From assembly GCA_010909165.1 (NCBI GenBank), contig MU008212.1, forward strand, positions 186,001-250,000: 64,000 nucleotides of DNA, given 5' to 3'. The notes under the pieces were generated by a model that worked only from the letters and a program-made list of their open reading frames with translations, had not been told where the DNA came from and searched no databases. The position numbers and the translations under genes are program-made. This DNA is from Anthoceros angustus. Taxonomy: Eukaryota > Streptophyta > Anthocerotopsida > Anthocerotales > Anthocerotaceae. This document shows, piece by piece, positions 1 to 10,987 of the stretch (positions are counted from its first letter, which is position 1; each line of letters opens with the position of its first letter).

Positions 1-109
1 GGGAGAAGAGGAAGCGGCGCTCGGGAAAGGGTTGTAACCTTGCACGAGTTGGAGGCGGGCGTAAACCCGGGAACCGGCGTGCTCAAGCAGGCGGACCCGG
101 GGCGAAGGC

Positions 110-441
110 GGGAGCGTACTCCGGACTCCATACGGCTGGGCGGACCCCTCGCCCAGTATGGGAAGAAATTCGCTTCCCTCCTCTCGATCCTCATGAACAC
201 CGGAGGCGGCCACGGCAGGGAGAGGCTAGTGGCCTGTGTGCAGCAGATCGGCAACCTCGAGGGCCCGGCTAAGGCCCCGGGACTAGGAGGGAGGCGAAGA
301 AGAGGAAGATGGCTCCCCCTGCGGCTCCCAAGGCGCTCCGGTCCCTCTTCCTTTGCCAGCGGAGTGGCGGAGGCCGAGAAGCGAGAAGCGAGCGAGATGC
401 GGCCTAGGGGCGGAGGACAGCAGCAACCCCACCCCGAGCCC
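110..441 (+). repeat. Direct repeat copy 1 (gag-like segment)
   Basis: A segment of about 335 bp is nearly identical to 1520-1855. It runs from GGAGCGTACTCCGGACTCC to CCCCACCCCGAGCCC. The two copies flank the first GC-rich minisatellite like bookends and differ by a few single-base indels. In the plus frame they encode a gag-like stretch containing KFASLLSILMNTGG and LVACVQQIGNLEGP. A tandem duplication, with the minisatellite arising between the copies, is the simplest reading. Confidence 0.85.
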
Positions 442-449
442 ACGGGAGG

Positions 450-1515
450 CGAGGCGGAGGCCGAGGCGGAGGCGGGCGGAGCGGACCCGGGAGGCGGGAG
501 GCGAGGCGGGAGGCGGCCTCAAGAGGAGGCGAGGCGGAGGAGGCCGGGCGAGGCGACCGGACCCGGGCGGGCGGCGAGACCGGACCGAGGCCGGGCCAGG
601 AGGCGACCGGACCCGAGGCCGACGCAGAGGCGAGACCGGACCCGAGGCCGGACTCGGGCGAGACCGGACCCGAGGCCGGACGCAGAGGCGAGACCGGACC
701 CGAGGCCGGACTCGGGCGAGGCGGACCCGAGGCCGGACGCAGAGGCGAGACCCGAGGCCGACGCCAGAGGCGAGACCGGACCGAGGCCGACGCAGAGGCG
801 AGACCGGACCCGAGGCCGGACGCGAGGCGAGACCGGACCCGAGGCCGGACGCAGAGGCGAGACCGGACCCGAGGCCGACGCAGAGGCGAGACCGGACCGA
901 GGCCGACGCAGAGGCGAGACCGGACCCGAGGCCGGACGCCAGAGGCGAGACCGGACCCGAGGCCGACGCAGAGGCGAGACCGGACCCGAGGCCGACGCAG
1001 AGGCGAGACCCGAGGCCGACGCAGAGGCGAGAGCCGGACCCGAGGCCGACGCCAGAGGCGAGACCGGACCGAGGCCGGACGCAGAGGCGAGACCGGACCC
1101 GAGGCCGGACGCAGAGGCGAGACCCGAGGCCGGACGCAGAGGCGAGACCGGACCCGAGGCCCGGGCAGAGGCGAGACCGGACCCGAGGCCCGGACGCAGA
1201 GGCGAGACCGGACCCGAGGCCGAGGCGAGGCAGGCCGGACCCGAGGCCGAGGCGAGAGGAGGCGAGACCCGAGGCCGACGCCAGAGGCGAGACCGAGCCG
1301 GACCGAGGCCGGGCGAGGCGGACCACGAGGCCCGGGCAGGAGGCGAGCCGGACCGAGGCCGGACTCGGGCGAGCCGGACCCCGAGCCGAGGCGAGCCGGA
1401 CCCGAGGCCGAGGCGAGGCGAGACCCGAGGCGAGGCAGGCGAGGCGAGCCGGACCGAGGCCGAGGCGAGGCAGGCGAGCCGACCCGAGGCCGGACGCAGG
1501 CGGACCCGGGAGGAC
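450..1515 (+). repeat. GC-rich, almost T-free minisatellite array 1
   Basis: About 1.06 kb of imperfect tandem units of roughly 28-30 bp, of the form GAGACCGGACCCGAGGCCG plus ACGCAGAGGC. The plus strand contains almost no T; the rare exceptions are mostly in GACTCGGG variants. Stop codons need T on one strand or A/T triplets on the other, so long open frames exist in several frames on both strands (for example 283-1542 minus). These are compositional artefacts, low-complexity runs such as ETGPEAGRRG, and I do not call genes on them. Confidence 0.9.
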
Positions 1516-1519
1516 GGGC

Positions 1520-1855
1520 GGGGAGCGTACTCCGGACTCCATACGGCTGGGCGGACCCCCTCGCCCAGTATGGGAAGAAATTCGCTTCCCTCCTCTCGAT
1601 CCTCATGAACACCGGGAGGCGGCCACGGCAGGGAGAGGCTAGTGGCCTGTGTGCAGCAGATCGGCAACCTCGAGGGCCCGGCTAAGGCCCCGGGACTAGG
1701 AGGAGGCGAAGAAGAGGAAGATGGCTCCCCCTGCGGCTCCCAAGGCGCTCCGGTCCCTCTTCCTTTGCCAGCGGAGTGGCGGAGGCCGAGAAGCGAGAAG
1801 CGAGCGAGATGCGGCCTAGGGGCGGGAGGACAGCAGCAACCCCACCCCGAGCCCA
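1520..1855 (+). repeat. Direct repeat copy 2 (gag-like segment)
   Basis: Second copy of the 110-441 segment, with the same order of sub-motifs and a few one-base indels. The encoded peptide continues into the gag-like frame 1642-1980. Together with copy 1 it brackets minisatellite array 1. Confidence 0.85.
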
Positions 1856-3417
1856 TCCTATCGCCCAGGAGAGGCGAGGCTCCGGACTCCTTCATCCCGG
1901 ACCCCAAGCAGGCGGGCGGAGAAGGAGCTAGCCAGCCAGGCCAGGAGGTGAGGCTCGGGACCAAAATAGTCGGGACCTAAGGGTCCCGATTGGGTTCGAG
2001 TCCTAGTCAAACCTCCCTCGGGGATCTGGTTGTCCTTAACGGACCAGAGATACCCGCCCTCGGCGGACTTCACGGGTATCTCTCCGGCAAATGGAATAGA
2101 CACGCAGCGGAGTTCGCGGCCGTCATGGACGGTGTGCTGGGGGCTGCGGGCGGAGAAGGCCCAGTGGAGGCCACCAAAGGAGAATGGTGGAGATTCGAGG
2201 GCGGGAGGCGGCCAGGAGGCGGAGACCCTCACTAGGGTCGAGGGCGAGCCGGACCCCAAGCGAGGCGGGCGGAGGCAGTCCGCTCAGCAGACGGGGGGGT
2301 GCTTCAGCAGTGGTGAAGGGCCTTGAGGCGCAAGCAAAGGCAGAGGACCTTTGTAGGAGGAGGGGAGCGGCCTCAAGAGGAGGCAGAGGAGGCAAGAAAG
2401 CAGGCGGAAAGGGCTAAGGACCTGGTTGAAATCGCTCGACAGGAGCAGCACTAAGCCTGGGAGGCACAGGTGAAGGTAGCGCGGGAGGCCTCGGCCAAGA
2501 CAGATAGGGACCATTACCGGCGAGATCGGAACCGGTGGAGGGAGGTGGCGGGAGTAGCCAATTTGGCGAGGCCGGGGCGGAGCAAGCAGTAATCCGTGAA
2601 GAGAGAGGAGGCCGGCAGTGGGGACCTCCGAACCTGCAAGATCACGGAGGAAGCAGGCGCCAGAGTTGGAGGCGGAGACCTTGGAGCCTCTGACTCAGAT
2701 AACGGAGGAGCGGAACGGAAGTCTCCACGGGAGAATTGAGGATCACGAGCGGGAGATAGAGCGGCTCCAGCTCTGTTGGAGGGCGGAGGCAAGTCATCGG
2801 CGAAGTAAGGAGCAGGATATCGTCGAGTTGGAGAAGGACTTGGAAGAAGCCAGGAGCCGGGCGGAGCTGCCGGACCACCTGGAAAGAGATATGGTGTCTC
2901 TCCGGGCAAGGATGGAAGGGGGAGAGAGGGCTTTGCGGGAAGAGCAAAAGTTGTTGGTCCGGTTGCGGAAGGCGAGCAGCGGTCGTGGCCGACAAATTGG
3001 CCGTCTTTGCGAGGCAGTGAGGAGGAGGAGCAAGCGGAGGCGGGAGGCTCCAGTGGCGGGCGGCGTTGGCAGCCTCAAGAGACTCAGCTCAGTTCAGGAG
3101 ACCTTGTGAGCCGGCCCGGCGAGCAACCCGCCAGGTTGCGGAGAACCTCTGGGCGTGAGTATCGGGTGCTCGTGCCCATGGAGGAGGCCATTCGGTGGTC
3201 GACTCACTTCCTATTATCATGCGGAGCTCCTCAAGGCGGTGGAGATTGTGCCCCACCGCAGTTGAAGGGCCACAGAGTCGGAAGGAGGGAGAGGCGAGGC
3301 AGGCATGGGAGATGCGATACAGAACTCAGGGGTATTTGTTGGGGAGCAGGCGGCGAGGAAGGGGAGGAGGATCAGAGAAGAAGGCCAAGGGAGATGGGAC
3401 GGGAAGGGGGTGGGTGA
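1642..3417 (+). pseudogene. Degenerate gag-like polyprotein with coiled-coil
   Basis: A GC-rich plus-strand region with overlapping broken frames. The clearest stretch is 2618-3109 (163 codons), rich in E, R, K, L and Q with heptad spacing (DHEREIERLQ, ELEKDLEEARSRAELP), which predicts a coiled-coil. A further charged frame runs 3007-3417. No protease, reverse transcriptase or integrase motif is visible. Coiled-coil, Arg/Glu-rich proteins before an LTR are typical of gag regions of plant and algal Ty3/gypsy elements, and the region ends near an LTR-like sequence at 5.5 kb. A non-autonomous gag-only element is possible. Family assignment is inference. Confidence 0.45.
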
Positions 3418-3419
3418 AC

Positions 3420-5195
3420 TTGGACCCGGACCGAGGCCGGACCCGAGGCGAGACCGGACCGAGCCGGGCAGAGGCGAGCCGGACCGAGGCCGGACGCAGA
3501 GGCGAGCCGGACCCCGAGCCGAGGCGAGCCGGACCCGAGGCCGACGCGAGGCGAGACCCGAGGCGACGCAGAGGCGAGCCGGACCGAGGCCGACGCAGGA
3601 GGCGAGCCGACCCGAGGCCGGACGCAGGCGGACCCCGGAGAAGACTTAGAATGAGATGCCCAAGAATCGGCAAGGCGGACCACGAGGTCCGGACTCGGGC
3701 GAGCCGGACCACGAGGCCGGACTCGGGAGGCGAGGACCGAGGCCGGACTCGGGAGGCGAGCCGGACCCGAGGCGGGCGAGGCCAGACCGGACCCGAGGCA
3801 GGCAGGCGGACCCCGGCCGGGCGGAGGCAGGCCGGACCGAGGCCGGGCAGGCGAGCCGGACCGAGGCCGGGCCGGGCGAGGCCGGGCCAGGCGGGCAGAG
3901 GCGAGGCCGGACCGAGCCGGGCAGGCGAGCCGGACCGAGCCGAGGCCGAGGCGAGCCGGACCCGAGGCCGGGCCGAGGCGAGCCGGACCGAGGCGGGCGG
4001 GCGGGCGGACCCGAGGCCGGGCCGCGAGGCGAGCCGACCCGAGGCAGGCGAGGCGAGCCGGACCGGGGCGAGGCGAGCCGGGCAGGCGGGCCGGGCGAGG
4101 CGGACCCGGGCCGGACGCGAGGCGAGACCGGACCCGAGGCCGGGCGAGGCGGGCGGGCCGGGCAGACGAGGCGGCGAGGCGAGCCGGACGCGGGCGAGGC
4201 GAGCCGGACCCCGAGCGGGCCGGGCGAGCCGGACCCGAGGCCGGGCAGGCGGGCCGGACCGGCCGGGCCAGGCGAGCCGGACCCGGGCCGGGCAGGCGAG
4301 GCCGGACCCCGAGCCGGGCCAGGCGAGGCGGACCCCGAGCCGGGCCGGGCGAGCCGGACCCCGAGCGGGCCGCGGGCGGGCCGGACCGAGGCCGGGCGAG
4401 CCGGACCCGAGGCCGGGGAGGCGAGACCGGACCCGAGGCCGGGCCAGGCGAGCCGGACCGGCGAGGAGGCGAGCCGGACCCGGGCGAGGCCGGGGAGGCG
4501 AGCCGGACCCGAGGCGGGCAGAGGCGAGCCGGACCGAGGCCCGAGCGGAGGCGAGACGGACCGAGCCGAGGCGGAGGCGAGCCGGACCCGAGGCCGACGC
4601 AGAGGCGAGGCCGGACGCAGGAGGCGAGCCGGACCCGAGGCCGGGCGGGCGAGACCGGACCCCGAGCCGGGCGAGGCGAGACGGACCCCAGGCCGGGCAG
4701 GAGGCGAGACCGGACCCGAGGCCGGGCGAGGCGAGACCGGACCCCGAGCCGGGCAGGAGGCGAGCCGGACCCGGGCCGGGCCGAGGCGAGACCGGACCGA
4801 GGCGAGCCGAGGCGGGCCGGACCCCGGCCGGGCAGGAGGCGAGGCCGGACCGAGGCGGCGAGGCGGGCGGCGAGACCCGAGGCGGGAGGCGGGCGGACCC
4901 GAGGCAGGCAGGCGAGCCGGACCGGCCGGGAGGCGAGACGGACCGAGGCCGGGCCGAGGCCGGACCCGAGGCAGGGCAGGAGGCGAGCCGGACCGGGCGG
5001 GAGGCCGGACCCCGACCGGGCCGGGAGGCGAGCCGGACCCGAGCCGGACGAGGCGAGCCGGACCGAGGCAGCGGAGGCCGAGGCCGGACGAGGCGAGAGA
5101 CCGAGGCGAGCCGGACCGAGGCCGGAGGCGAGCCGGACCCGAGGCCGGGCGGGCGAGCCGGACCCGAGGCCGGACGGGAGGCCGGACCCCAGAGG
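3420..5195 (+). repeat. GC-rich, almost T-free minisatellite array 2
   Basis: About 1.77 kb built from the same vocabulary as array 1 (GAGCCGGACCCGAGGCCGGGC and shorter variants), with a short T-containing interruption near 3640-3670. Units are less regular than in array 1 and favour GGCGAGCCGGACC. Long frames cross it on both strands (3195-5477 plus; 3326-5224 and 3372-5249 minus), again because T is nearly absent. The matching vocabulary shows that arrays 1 and 2 share an origin. Confidence 0.9.
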
Positions 5196-5477
5196 GAGGA
5201 GGTGAGTGAGATCACTCGATCCACCAGGCAGTGGGTTCAGTGGACCCATGAGCGAGGACCCACCAGTGAGTTAAGAGAAGGCAAGGAGGAGGACTTGGTG
5301 GTCACTGTGGTTGTCAGGCCGCCGCCAGTAGCGCAGCCTGACAGAGTCTCGGGAAGAGGGAGAGTTCCCGCATCGCGGATCATCCGATTGGGTGCGCCGC
5401 AATTGCCAGAGCTGGGGATTGGGCCGCCAGTGCCAGGGAGGAATCTAGGGCAACCACAGCCCAGCTGGGGAAGATGA
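5196..5477 (+). pseudogene. C-terminal tail of the gag-like frame
   Basis: After array 2 the plus frame returns to normal composition (EDLVVTVVVRPPPVAQPDR, then a Pro/Gly/Arg-rich tail) and stops at 5477, about 50 bp before a putative LTR start. This is probably the last internal coding sequence of the element. No domain is recognisable. Confidence 0.4.
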
Positions 5478-5527
5478 AGGGCTGGGTGCTAGAGCACAGT
5501 GAGCTAGACATCAGCTCAGAATAGGAG

Positions 5528-6235
5528 TGTAATAAAGGCGCCCCCTCAAGGCGTAGTATAAGAGGGCAGACGCCGCTCTAGTAAATCATCTTTCTTTTGG
5601 GGTTGATACCGCATTATCTTTGCAGACCCTTGTGTGTCCTTCGCTAGCCGAGTCACAGTCGAGGCAAGACAACTCCGGAGGCGATCCGAGTCCCGTGATG
5701 AGACCCTAACGTGTGGTGGTGTGTGTACAGGCGCGGACGACCAGGGACCCGTGCTCCTCCGGAACAGGGGACCGACGTCGGATGGGCCGGAGCGCGTGAG
5801 ACTCGGGGAACTCCGAGAGGGCGTGCAGAGCCCGAACGGAGATGCCTGGTTGAGCGATTGCGGAGGTTCGTGGCCACGCAAGCCACCCACGATTCCCAAC
5901 TGGTGTTGTGTGTAGTGAGAGTGGTAGAAGAGCGGACTAGTAAAGACGGGGGACGGACTGGTAGGAAACGGACGCGAACGAGTCCTTAAACGTTTGGCCA
6001 CGTCGGGCCTGTCCGGTGGACGCTTAGGAGTAATTAGGAAGTGAAAACGATCGTGTTGAGGTCTCGGACGGCGTCCTTCCCGACGACGGGGTGAGGATCG
6101 GGCCGCGCACGTGCAAAACGGAACAAACCATTCCCTTCGGAATGGACCCCTTCTGCAACGACACGGGATTAGTGCGCGTCCCGCTGGCCGTCAGCGAAAG
6201 TCGCGCCACAGTGCCGTGTACATTTCTTTTGCATG
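5528..6235 (+). mobile_element. LTR-like region with TATA and Ty3/gypsy leader-like sequence
   Basis: A purine-leaning AGAATAGGAG is followed by TGTAATAAAGG, which fits a polypurine tract then a TG LTR start. TATAAGAGGG lies at 5557-5566; the same TATAAGAGG core recurs at 42478 and 47246 in other LTR-like regions here. Around 6122-6190 the sequence ACCATTCCCTTCGGAATGGACC, then CTGCAACGACACGG, resembles 43430-43480 and 48455-48530, marking a shared leader module. The right end is taken where AT-rich DNA begins. Exact borders were not confirmed by a paired LTR. Confidence 0.45.
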
Positions 6236-6786
6236 GAAGATTTGGAATAATTACAGGACATCATGTCGGTATAGTATTAATAACTCAAAGTTATTTCTCT
6301 GATATTTATTCTTCCTACTGTTTGCACTATCTATGATCTATAGATAGGGGTTAAGATACGTGGAAAAATTATTTGGGGTCTAAGAGAAACTAATTTAAAA
6401 GTATGATGGGTGTCTCATGGATTGTTGTTCCATCAATGCAAAATTTTTCCATATTTCTACAAAGTGCTCCAAATTGAATCCTACATCAATGACCACTGAT
6501 TTCATACAAAACAAAATGAAAGGATACTAATATTCCTAGCATGCCTAACTCCTATGTAGTAGGTCTATATACCTTGCCTAGAAATGATGAAGCACACATC
6601 CTTTACATACGAAATCTTTGAGGATGAGTGTTATGAACATTATTAGTGTAGGTATATATTTTAAATCATTACCAAGACATAAAAAATATGATAGTTGAAT
6701 AGGAAATTATGTAGTATTTTAAAGTCTTAATATCACATTTTCATCGTCAAATCAATGAAGAATACAACAAGACAACGGTAAATTTT

Positions 6787-7218
6787 TCATTGGAAGAAGT
6801 TCCAAAACTCAAAGCGAAGAGTACAGTGTTTTCCACTAAGTAAAGCTCCTTTGGATGGTCCACATACCATAAGCCACTCAGTTTCTAAGAAATGGGTCAA
6901 ACACAATCTGCATATACGCGCAAAGTCAGTTGTACAAGTAGCTTCAATGTAGATATTTTGGCGCAAATTTGGAATTAATATTGTCCTACGGGTCCAAGGT
7001 AGGCCTTTCTCTTCATCAAGTGACTTTCCGATAAATATTTTGGTCTGCCATAGTATCACGTCTACATATTCATAAGCTATTCGTTCTACATTACAATTGA
7101 AAGAGAAATTAGGCTCAAAGTAATTAGAATCCAATATTGCGTGGACATTAAGAATTACAAGGACATATAGTATACAGACTTCAAGCACTATAATTCCACG
7201 TTTTTGTTTGTTCTTCAT
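6787..7218 (-). CDS. Hypothetical protein, 143 codons
   Basis: An intact frame inside the AT-rich island, notable because stops are expected often at this composition. The N-terminus is Lys-rich then hydrophobic (IIVLEVCILYVLVILNVHAI), which looks like a signal peptide or anchor. The rest has several Cys and Trp residues but no known domain that I can name. No intron signals are needed and no neighbour suggests a role. It may be a small secreted or membrane protein, a transposon accessory frame, or chance. Confidence 0.25.
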   Translation of the reverse strand: MKNKQKRGIIVLEVCILYVLVILNVHAILDSNYFEPNFSFNCNVERIAYEYVDVILWQTKIFIGKSLDEEKGLPWTRRTILIPNLRQNIYIEATCTTDFARICRLCLTHFLETEWLMVCGPSKGALLSGKHCTLRFEFWNFFQ

Positions 7219-7986
7219 TACTAGAATTATAGACTATTACATAAACAAAAATATATATCAATTTTTTGAGTAGAATGAGATCATACATGTCAGTTTCTAT
7301 ATAACTATATATATCTAGTGATACCAACTCTTAAGAAGTTGAATAATGTGTAAAACTTTTAATAAATAGAATATTTTTACATATGAGATATATACTATAT
7401 TTGTTGTCTTTAGAATATGTATTATTATATTATATTAACTTATTAAAAATAAAATTTATATTATTAATATTCTAAAAAGACAAAAAATCTTAAATGAAAA
7501 AATCTAACATAATTATATAATACTCTACATATCTACCTACTATTCATGCGAACCATGATTCAGACATGTATATGTCTAAATAAAATGTCAACCTAGTAAG
7601 GAGTAGCACTACTACCTAGCATATGACTCAATTGTTAAATATAAATCATTCAATTTAAATGAAAATGTTTATCTTCGATCTTTTCTTCACAATCATCACT
7701 ACTTTTAGTTACATATTTTATTCTACTGCTGATGCCCAGAATTCGACTCAATCCACTTTAATCCATTCAATCCCATTCTAAATCATCTATCCTAAATCGA
7801 TTGATCCATGCGCCTCACTCAAATCAATCAACTTCAATCCAGCAGGAAGTCATCTATCCCAGGCAGAGTGATGTATGGGCCTCACGACCCTTAAAAATGA
7901 AAGAATGGCACTTCAACTAATTCTATCCACTTTAAGTCATGTATCCCACTGAAGGGATTTCATGCATGGGCCTCACCGCCCTGAAA

Positions 7987-8350
7987 AGCAAAACAATGGC
8001 ACTTCAATAAATTCAGCCTAGCTTTAAGTCATGTATCCTATAGGGATTGATGCCATGATATATCCACAAAATTGAAAACACTTCAGCTAAGAAAAGTGTG
8101 AGAATATTTTTTTATTTAGAAAAATTCCCACTTGGTTGGATCATGGCCGTCACAAGGCATGTAACTAAAAAGCAAAAGAATGGCACTTCAATCAATTCAA
8201 CCTAGCTTTAAGTCGTTTATCCTATAGGGATTGATGTCATGACATATCCACAAAAATGAAAACACTTCAGCCAAGAAAAGTGTGAGAATATTTTTTTTAT
8301 TTAGAAAATTTCCACTTGGTTGGATCCTGGCCATCACAAGGCATGTAAGG
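7987..8350 (+). repeat. Two-copy tandem repeat, 184-bp period
   Basis: AGCAAAACAATGGCACTTCAAT at 7987 recurs as AGCAAAAGAATGGCACTTCAAT at 8171, and CCTAGCTTTAAGTC recurs at 8017 and 8201, giving a 184-bp period. A weaker third relative (AATGGCACTTCAACTAATTC, then TTTAAGTCATGTATCCCA) lies upstream around 7900-7960. Confidence 0.85.
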
Positions 8351-9399
8351 TTTCCTTGTACGAATCGTGATGTAAATTTGATGTAATGAAATGTAACTGC
8401 CTTACCACAACTAGAACTAAATTTTTATAAAATTTTTATTTAAATATAAATTATATATATATAATGCTAGATTTTGTGGCTTGTTAGTTTATAATTCTAG
8501 AGAAGATACCCATACTATAGGTGTACCCAAGGAGAGAGATGCGGGGAGAGAAGGAAGTGCCATGCCAATGTCATGGTCTAGTATACCTATACCCATATTG
8601 TAGGTGTACCCAAGCTTCGTACCTAGGCTGACATTTATAGGGATATTTGTGGAGTCTTCGGAATGTTTGTGGATTTGTTGTGAAGTTATATGAGACCGTG
8701 TAGGTAGTAGGTGAACTATTCTTGTGCCACTGGACTAGGTATTGAAGACTGAGCTGTGAAGGATACCATGAACAGTGTGCCGAATTTGACTCTGTTCACA
8801 CATGGAAATCTGGCATAGTTGACATCTTTCCAGCAGCAACCTCGAGGTCGAGAAGCGAAGCGTTGAACTGGAAGTTGCAGTTGCACATGGTGCAAGTGGC
8901 TAGCCGATTTGTTATGGGAAGTAGACTGAATCATCTGAACTGGAATGTGAATTCGTTTTTGGAAGTGTCCGCGATGGGCTGCTTGGACTGACATCGATCT
9001 CATTTCACATATGGCTGACACCGCCTCAGGGGCCGACGATGATCAGGTAGGCACATTGCCCACAACTTCCGGCATATCGGCTAGCTCATGGTGTTGTGGC
9101 AGTAACTAGTAACGTGTGGGCCGGCTGCCGGCTGCCGGCTGACAGATGGGTGGTGGATTTTGAAGGAGCTGCAAGAGAAACGAGAAACTGGGCATTAAGA
9201 ATTGTACTAAGGCCACTCGCGGCATTTAGTGGGCCAACCGTGCATGGGCCAACAAACTGAATTCGGTCCGACACAACGCCCTGTTGATGGCAGTCCTGGC
9301 ATGGCGGGCCTCCTCCTTGCAATCCTGGCACTCGTGTTCAAATTTCGTCTTCTGTGGAGCGTGGTGGGAGCTGCCTACTTTGTGCTCAATTTGTGTGGC

Positions 9400-10390
9400 C
9401 TCGGTCTATTGCAGGCAGCTCCCAGAACCTAGCCTGCGTCGTAAATATGCGTCTAATATGGTGTGATTGCCATTGGTGAGTTGAACGTTCTGAGGCAATT
9501 CTGAGCACTACTTTTCGTGTGGATACCGGTGCAGCTGACTGCTTCCAGAAGATTTGAGGATTTGAGAACCATCTCAGATCAGAGTTTCCTCCCACTGATT
9601 GTGTTGGAGTAAGTGACTGTGATGGGCCTCAGAGCATTGAACAAACGTGCGAACCACAGTCCTATACTGGAACATAATTCATTCCGTGATCGATTGCTGT
9701 TGCAACTTGCAGGTGTATCTTGAAGAATCCCCATGCCCAGGAGGCGCCTGCTTGCCACAAACAAACATACGCAGTAGTCTTCTTCAGACCAAAAAGAGAC
9801 GCTGCGGTTTAAAGTTGACAACTCCAATCTGCCATTTTGCACGACGTTCTTTGCAAGTTCACACTTTCCGTCAACAAAGTTGGGGCTTCCACCAAAGGCA
9901 GGAATCAGAGTCCTTCAATAGACTGCGAATTCTTTATGCTCCTATTGCCATGATGGCAGGTCACATATCTCTCAAGGAATTGCTGGGGACACCGCCACAC
10001 TCTCTCACACTCTGGCAGTGATCTGAGCCCTAAAGACTGGTCATGCATGAACGGTATTCTCCTCCAATTGCACCACTCCGTTTTGACATCCCGACTACAT
10101 ACCCTAGTCCTTTCCGAAATTCCAGACCTCCGAAGGAAGATCAAGCCGGCGTGAATTCCAGGGAATGTCGATGCGCTTCGTAGTTTCCAAAGAATCGCTC
10201 CCAACAAGTCCAAAATCTGAATGTAGAAGTAAGCTTGCACCTTAGAGGCAGTTGAACAGAATGTGCACAATCCAGTCTAAGTACTGCTTCTGGTGTCCAG
10301 GACACACCCTTTTGCAAGCTTGCGAGCATCGGATGTTACTAGTTTTTGGCGGACTTGGGCAGAGAGTGACAATTTTGGATGGTGACCGAT
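9400..10390 (-). pseudogene. Possible LINE-type 3' coding remnant
   Basis: Minus-strand frames at 9905-10270 and 10141-10390 contain a Cys/His arrangement, CPGHQKQ then VHILFNC, followed by aromatic residues and LLGAILWKL. This resembles the zinc-binding region after the reverse transcriptase of many plant LINEs (C-x2-C-x-H-x-F-x-C with following Trp). No reverse transcriptase catalytic motif is visible, so the call is weak. Frames upstream (9386-9842) add nothing recognisable. Confidence 0.25.
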
Positions 10391-10561
10391 TAGGAATTAA
10401 GCCCACATACTTAGATTGGTCAGAATGATGCATATGTGTGTAGAGCTTGCTTAAGCAACTAGGATGAAACGACGCTCTGGTCGTAACCGTTCGGTGCGTG
10501 CCTGTTGGTAACGAAACACGAAATGTGCCCTAACTAGGATCCGGTCAATACAATTGTCACA
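10360..10561 (-). mobile_element. Ty1/copia 3' LTR start (minus strand)
   Basis: Read on the minus strand, AAGTGGGAG is followed at once by TGTGACAATTG, the usual copia layout of polypurine tract then TG of the 3' LTR. It lies just downstream of the RNase H C-terminus at 10640-10985, as expected. The far LTR end was not found and 10360 is only a guess. Confidence 0.5.
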
Positions 10562-10570
10562 CTCCCACTT
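10562..10570 (-). promoter_or_regulatory. Copia polypurine tract
   Basis: AAGTGGGAG on the minus strand directly abuts the TGTGACA LTR start. In Ty1/copia elements this purine run primes plus-strand DNA synthesis. Confidence 0.5.
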
Positions 10571-10639
10571 AGTGAGCGGACACTAGTTCTGAGTACCTAG
10601 CCTTGATCGTTAACTTCGTATAGTCTTCGTAGTAGTCGT

Positions 10640-10985
10640 ATTATTGTCGAGTGCTGTTGATATTAAATTGAGGTAAGAGCTTTGGTGAGCTCGTCAGCGA
10701 CCATTTGCTTTATCTGGAAGTAGAGTACTTCGAACTTATCCTCCTTTACGACCTGTCCTATTAAATAAAACTGTACTTCCACGTTCTTTGTGCATGCGTG
10801 GAACTTTGGATCGTACGTGAGTGTGATGGCTGCCTAGTTATTGCAATAAAGAGGTCTGGGTATTTGTTGTAGTTCCCCTAGCTCCGATAATTGTAGAAGT
10901 TGCCAAATACCTTCCTTACGAGCGTGAGTTAAGGAACAGTATTCAGCTTCTGTTGAGCTAAGAGCTACAAAACTTTGGATTGTAC
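10640..10985 (-). pseudogene. Ty1/copia RNase H, C-terminal part
   Basis: The minus strand reads FVALSSTEAEY, then THARKEGIWQLLQLSELGE, then PLYCNN, a stop, AAITLTYDPKF, and finally VADELTKAL. These are the hallmarks of copia RNase H: the ALSSTEAEY motif with a catalytic Glu, the YCDNQxAI motif with a catalytic Asp, and the VADxLTK end. Here CDN has become CNN and is followed by a stop codon, so the enzyme is dead. A 33-bp tandem array is fused upstream at 10988-11168. The LTR follows downstream. Confidence 0.85.
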
Positions 10986-10987
10986 GT

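Larger units (their letters stand above)
6240..8700. other. AT-rich island
   Basis: Composition drops abruptly from GC-rich to strongly AT-rich, with long runs of A/T especially at 7250-7520. It contains one open frame of note (6787-7218 minus) and a tandem repeat at 7987-8350. No RNA gene or transposon domain was recognised. It could be a diverged non-LTR or DNA transposon, or inserted organellar or foreign DNA; the sequence alone does not decide. Confidence 0.7.

Noticed and set aside
283-1608. Long open frames on both strands over minisatellite array 1
   Set aside because: They exist because the array is almost T-free, so stop codons are nearly impossible. The peptides are low-complexity and differ by frame.
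1975-2010. Possible tRNA T-arm (GGGTTCGAGTCC)
   Set aside because: No acceptor, D or anticodon arms can be found at the right spacing.
3195-5477. Frames of 500-760 codons over array 2
   Set aside because: Same compositional artefact. Only the short normal-composition ends were kept as a gag-like remnant.
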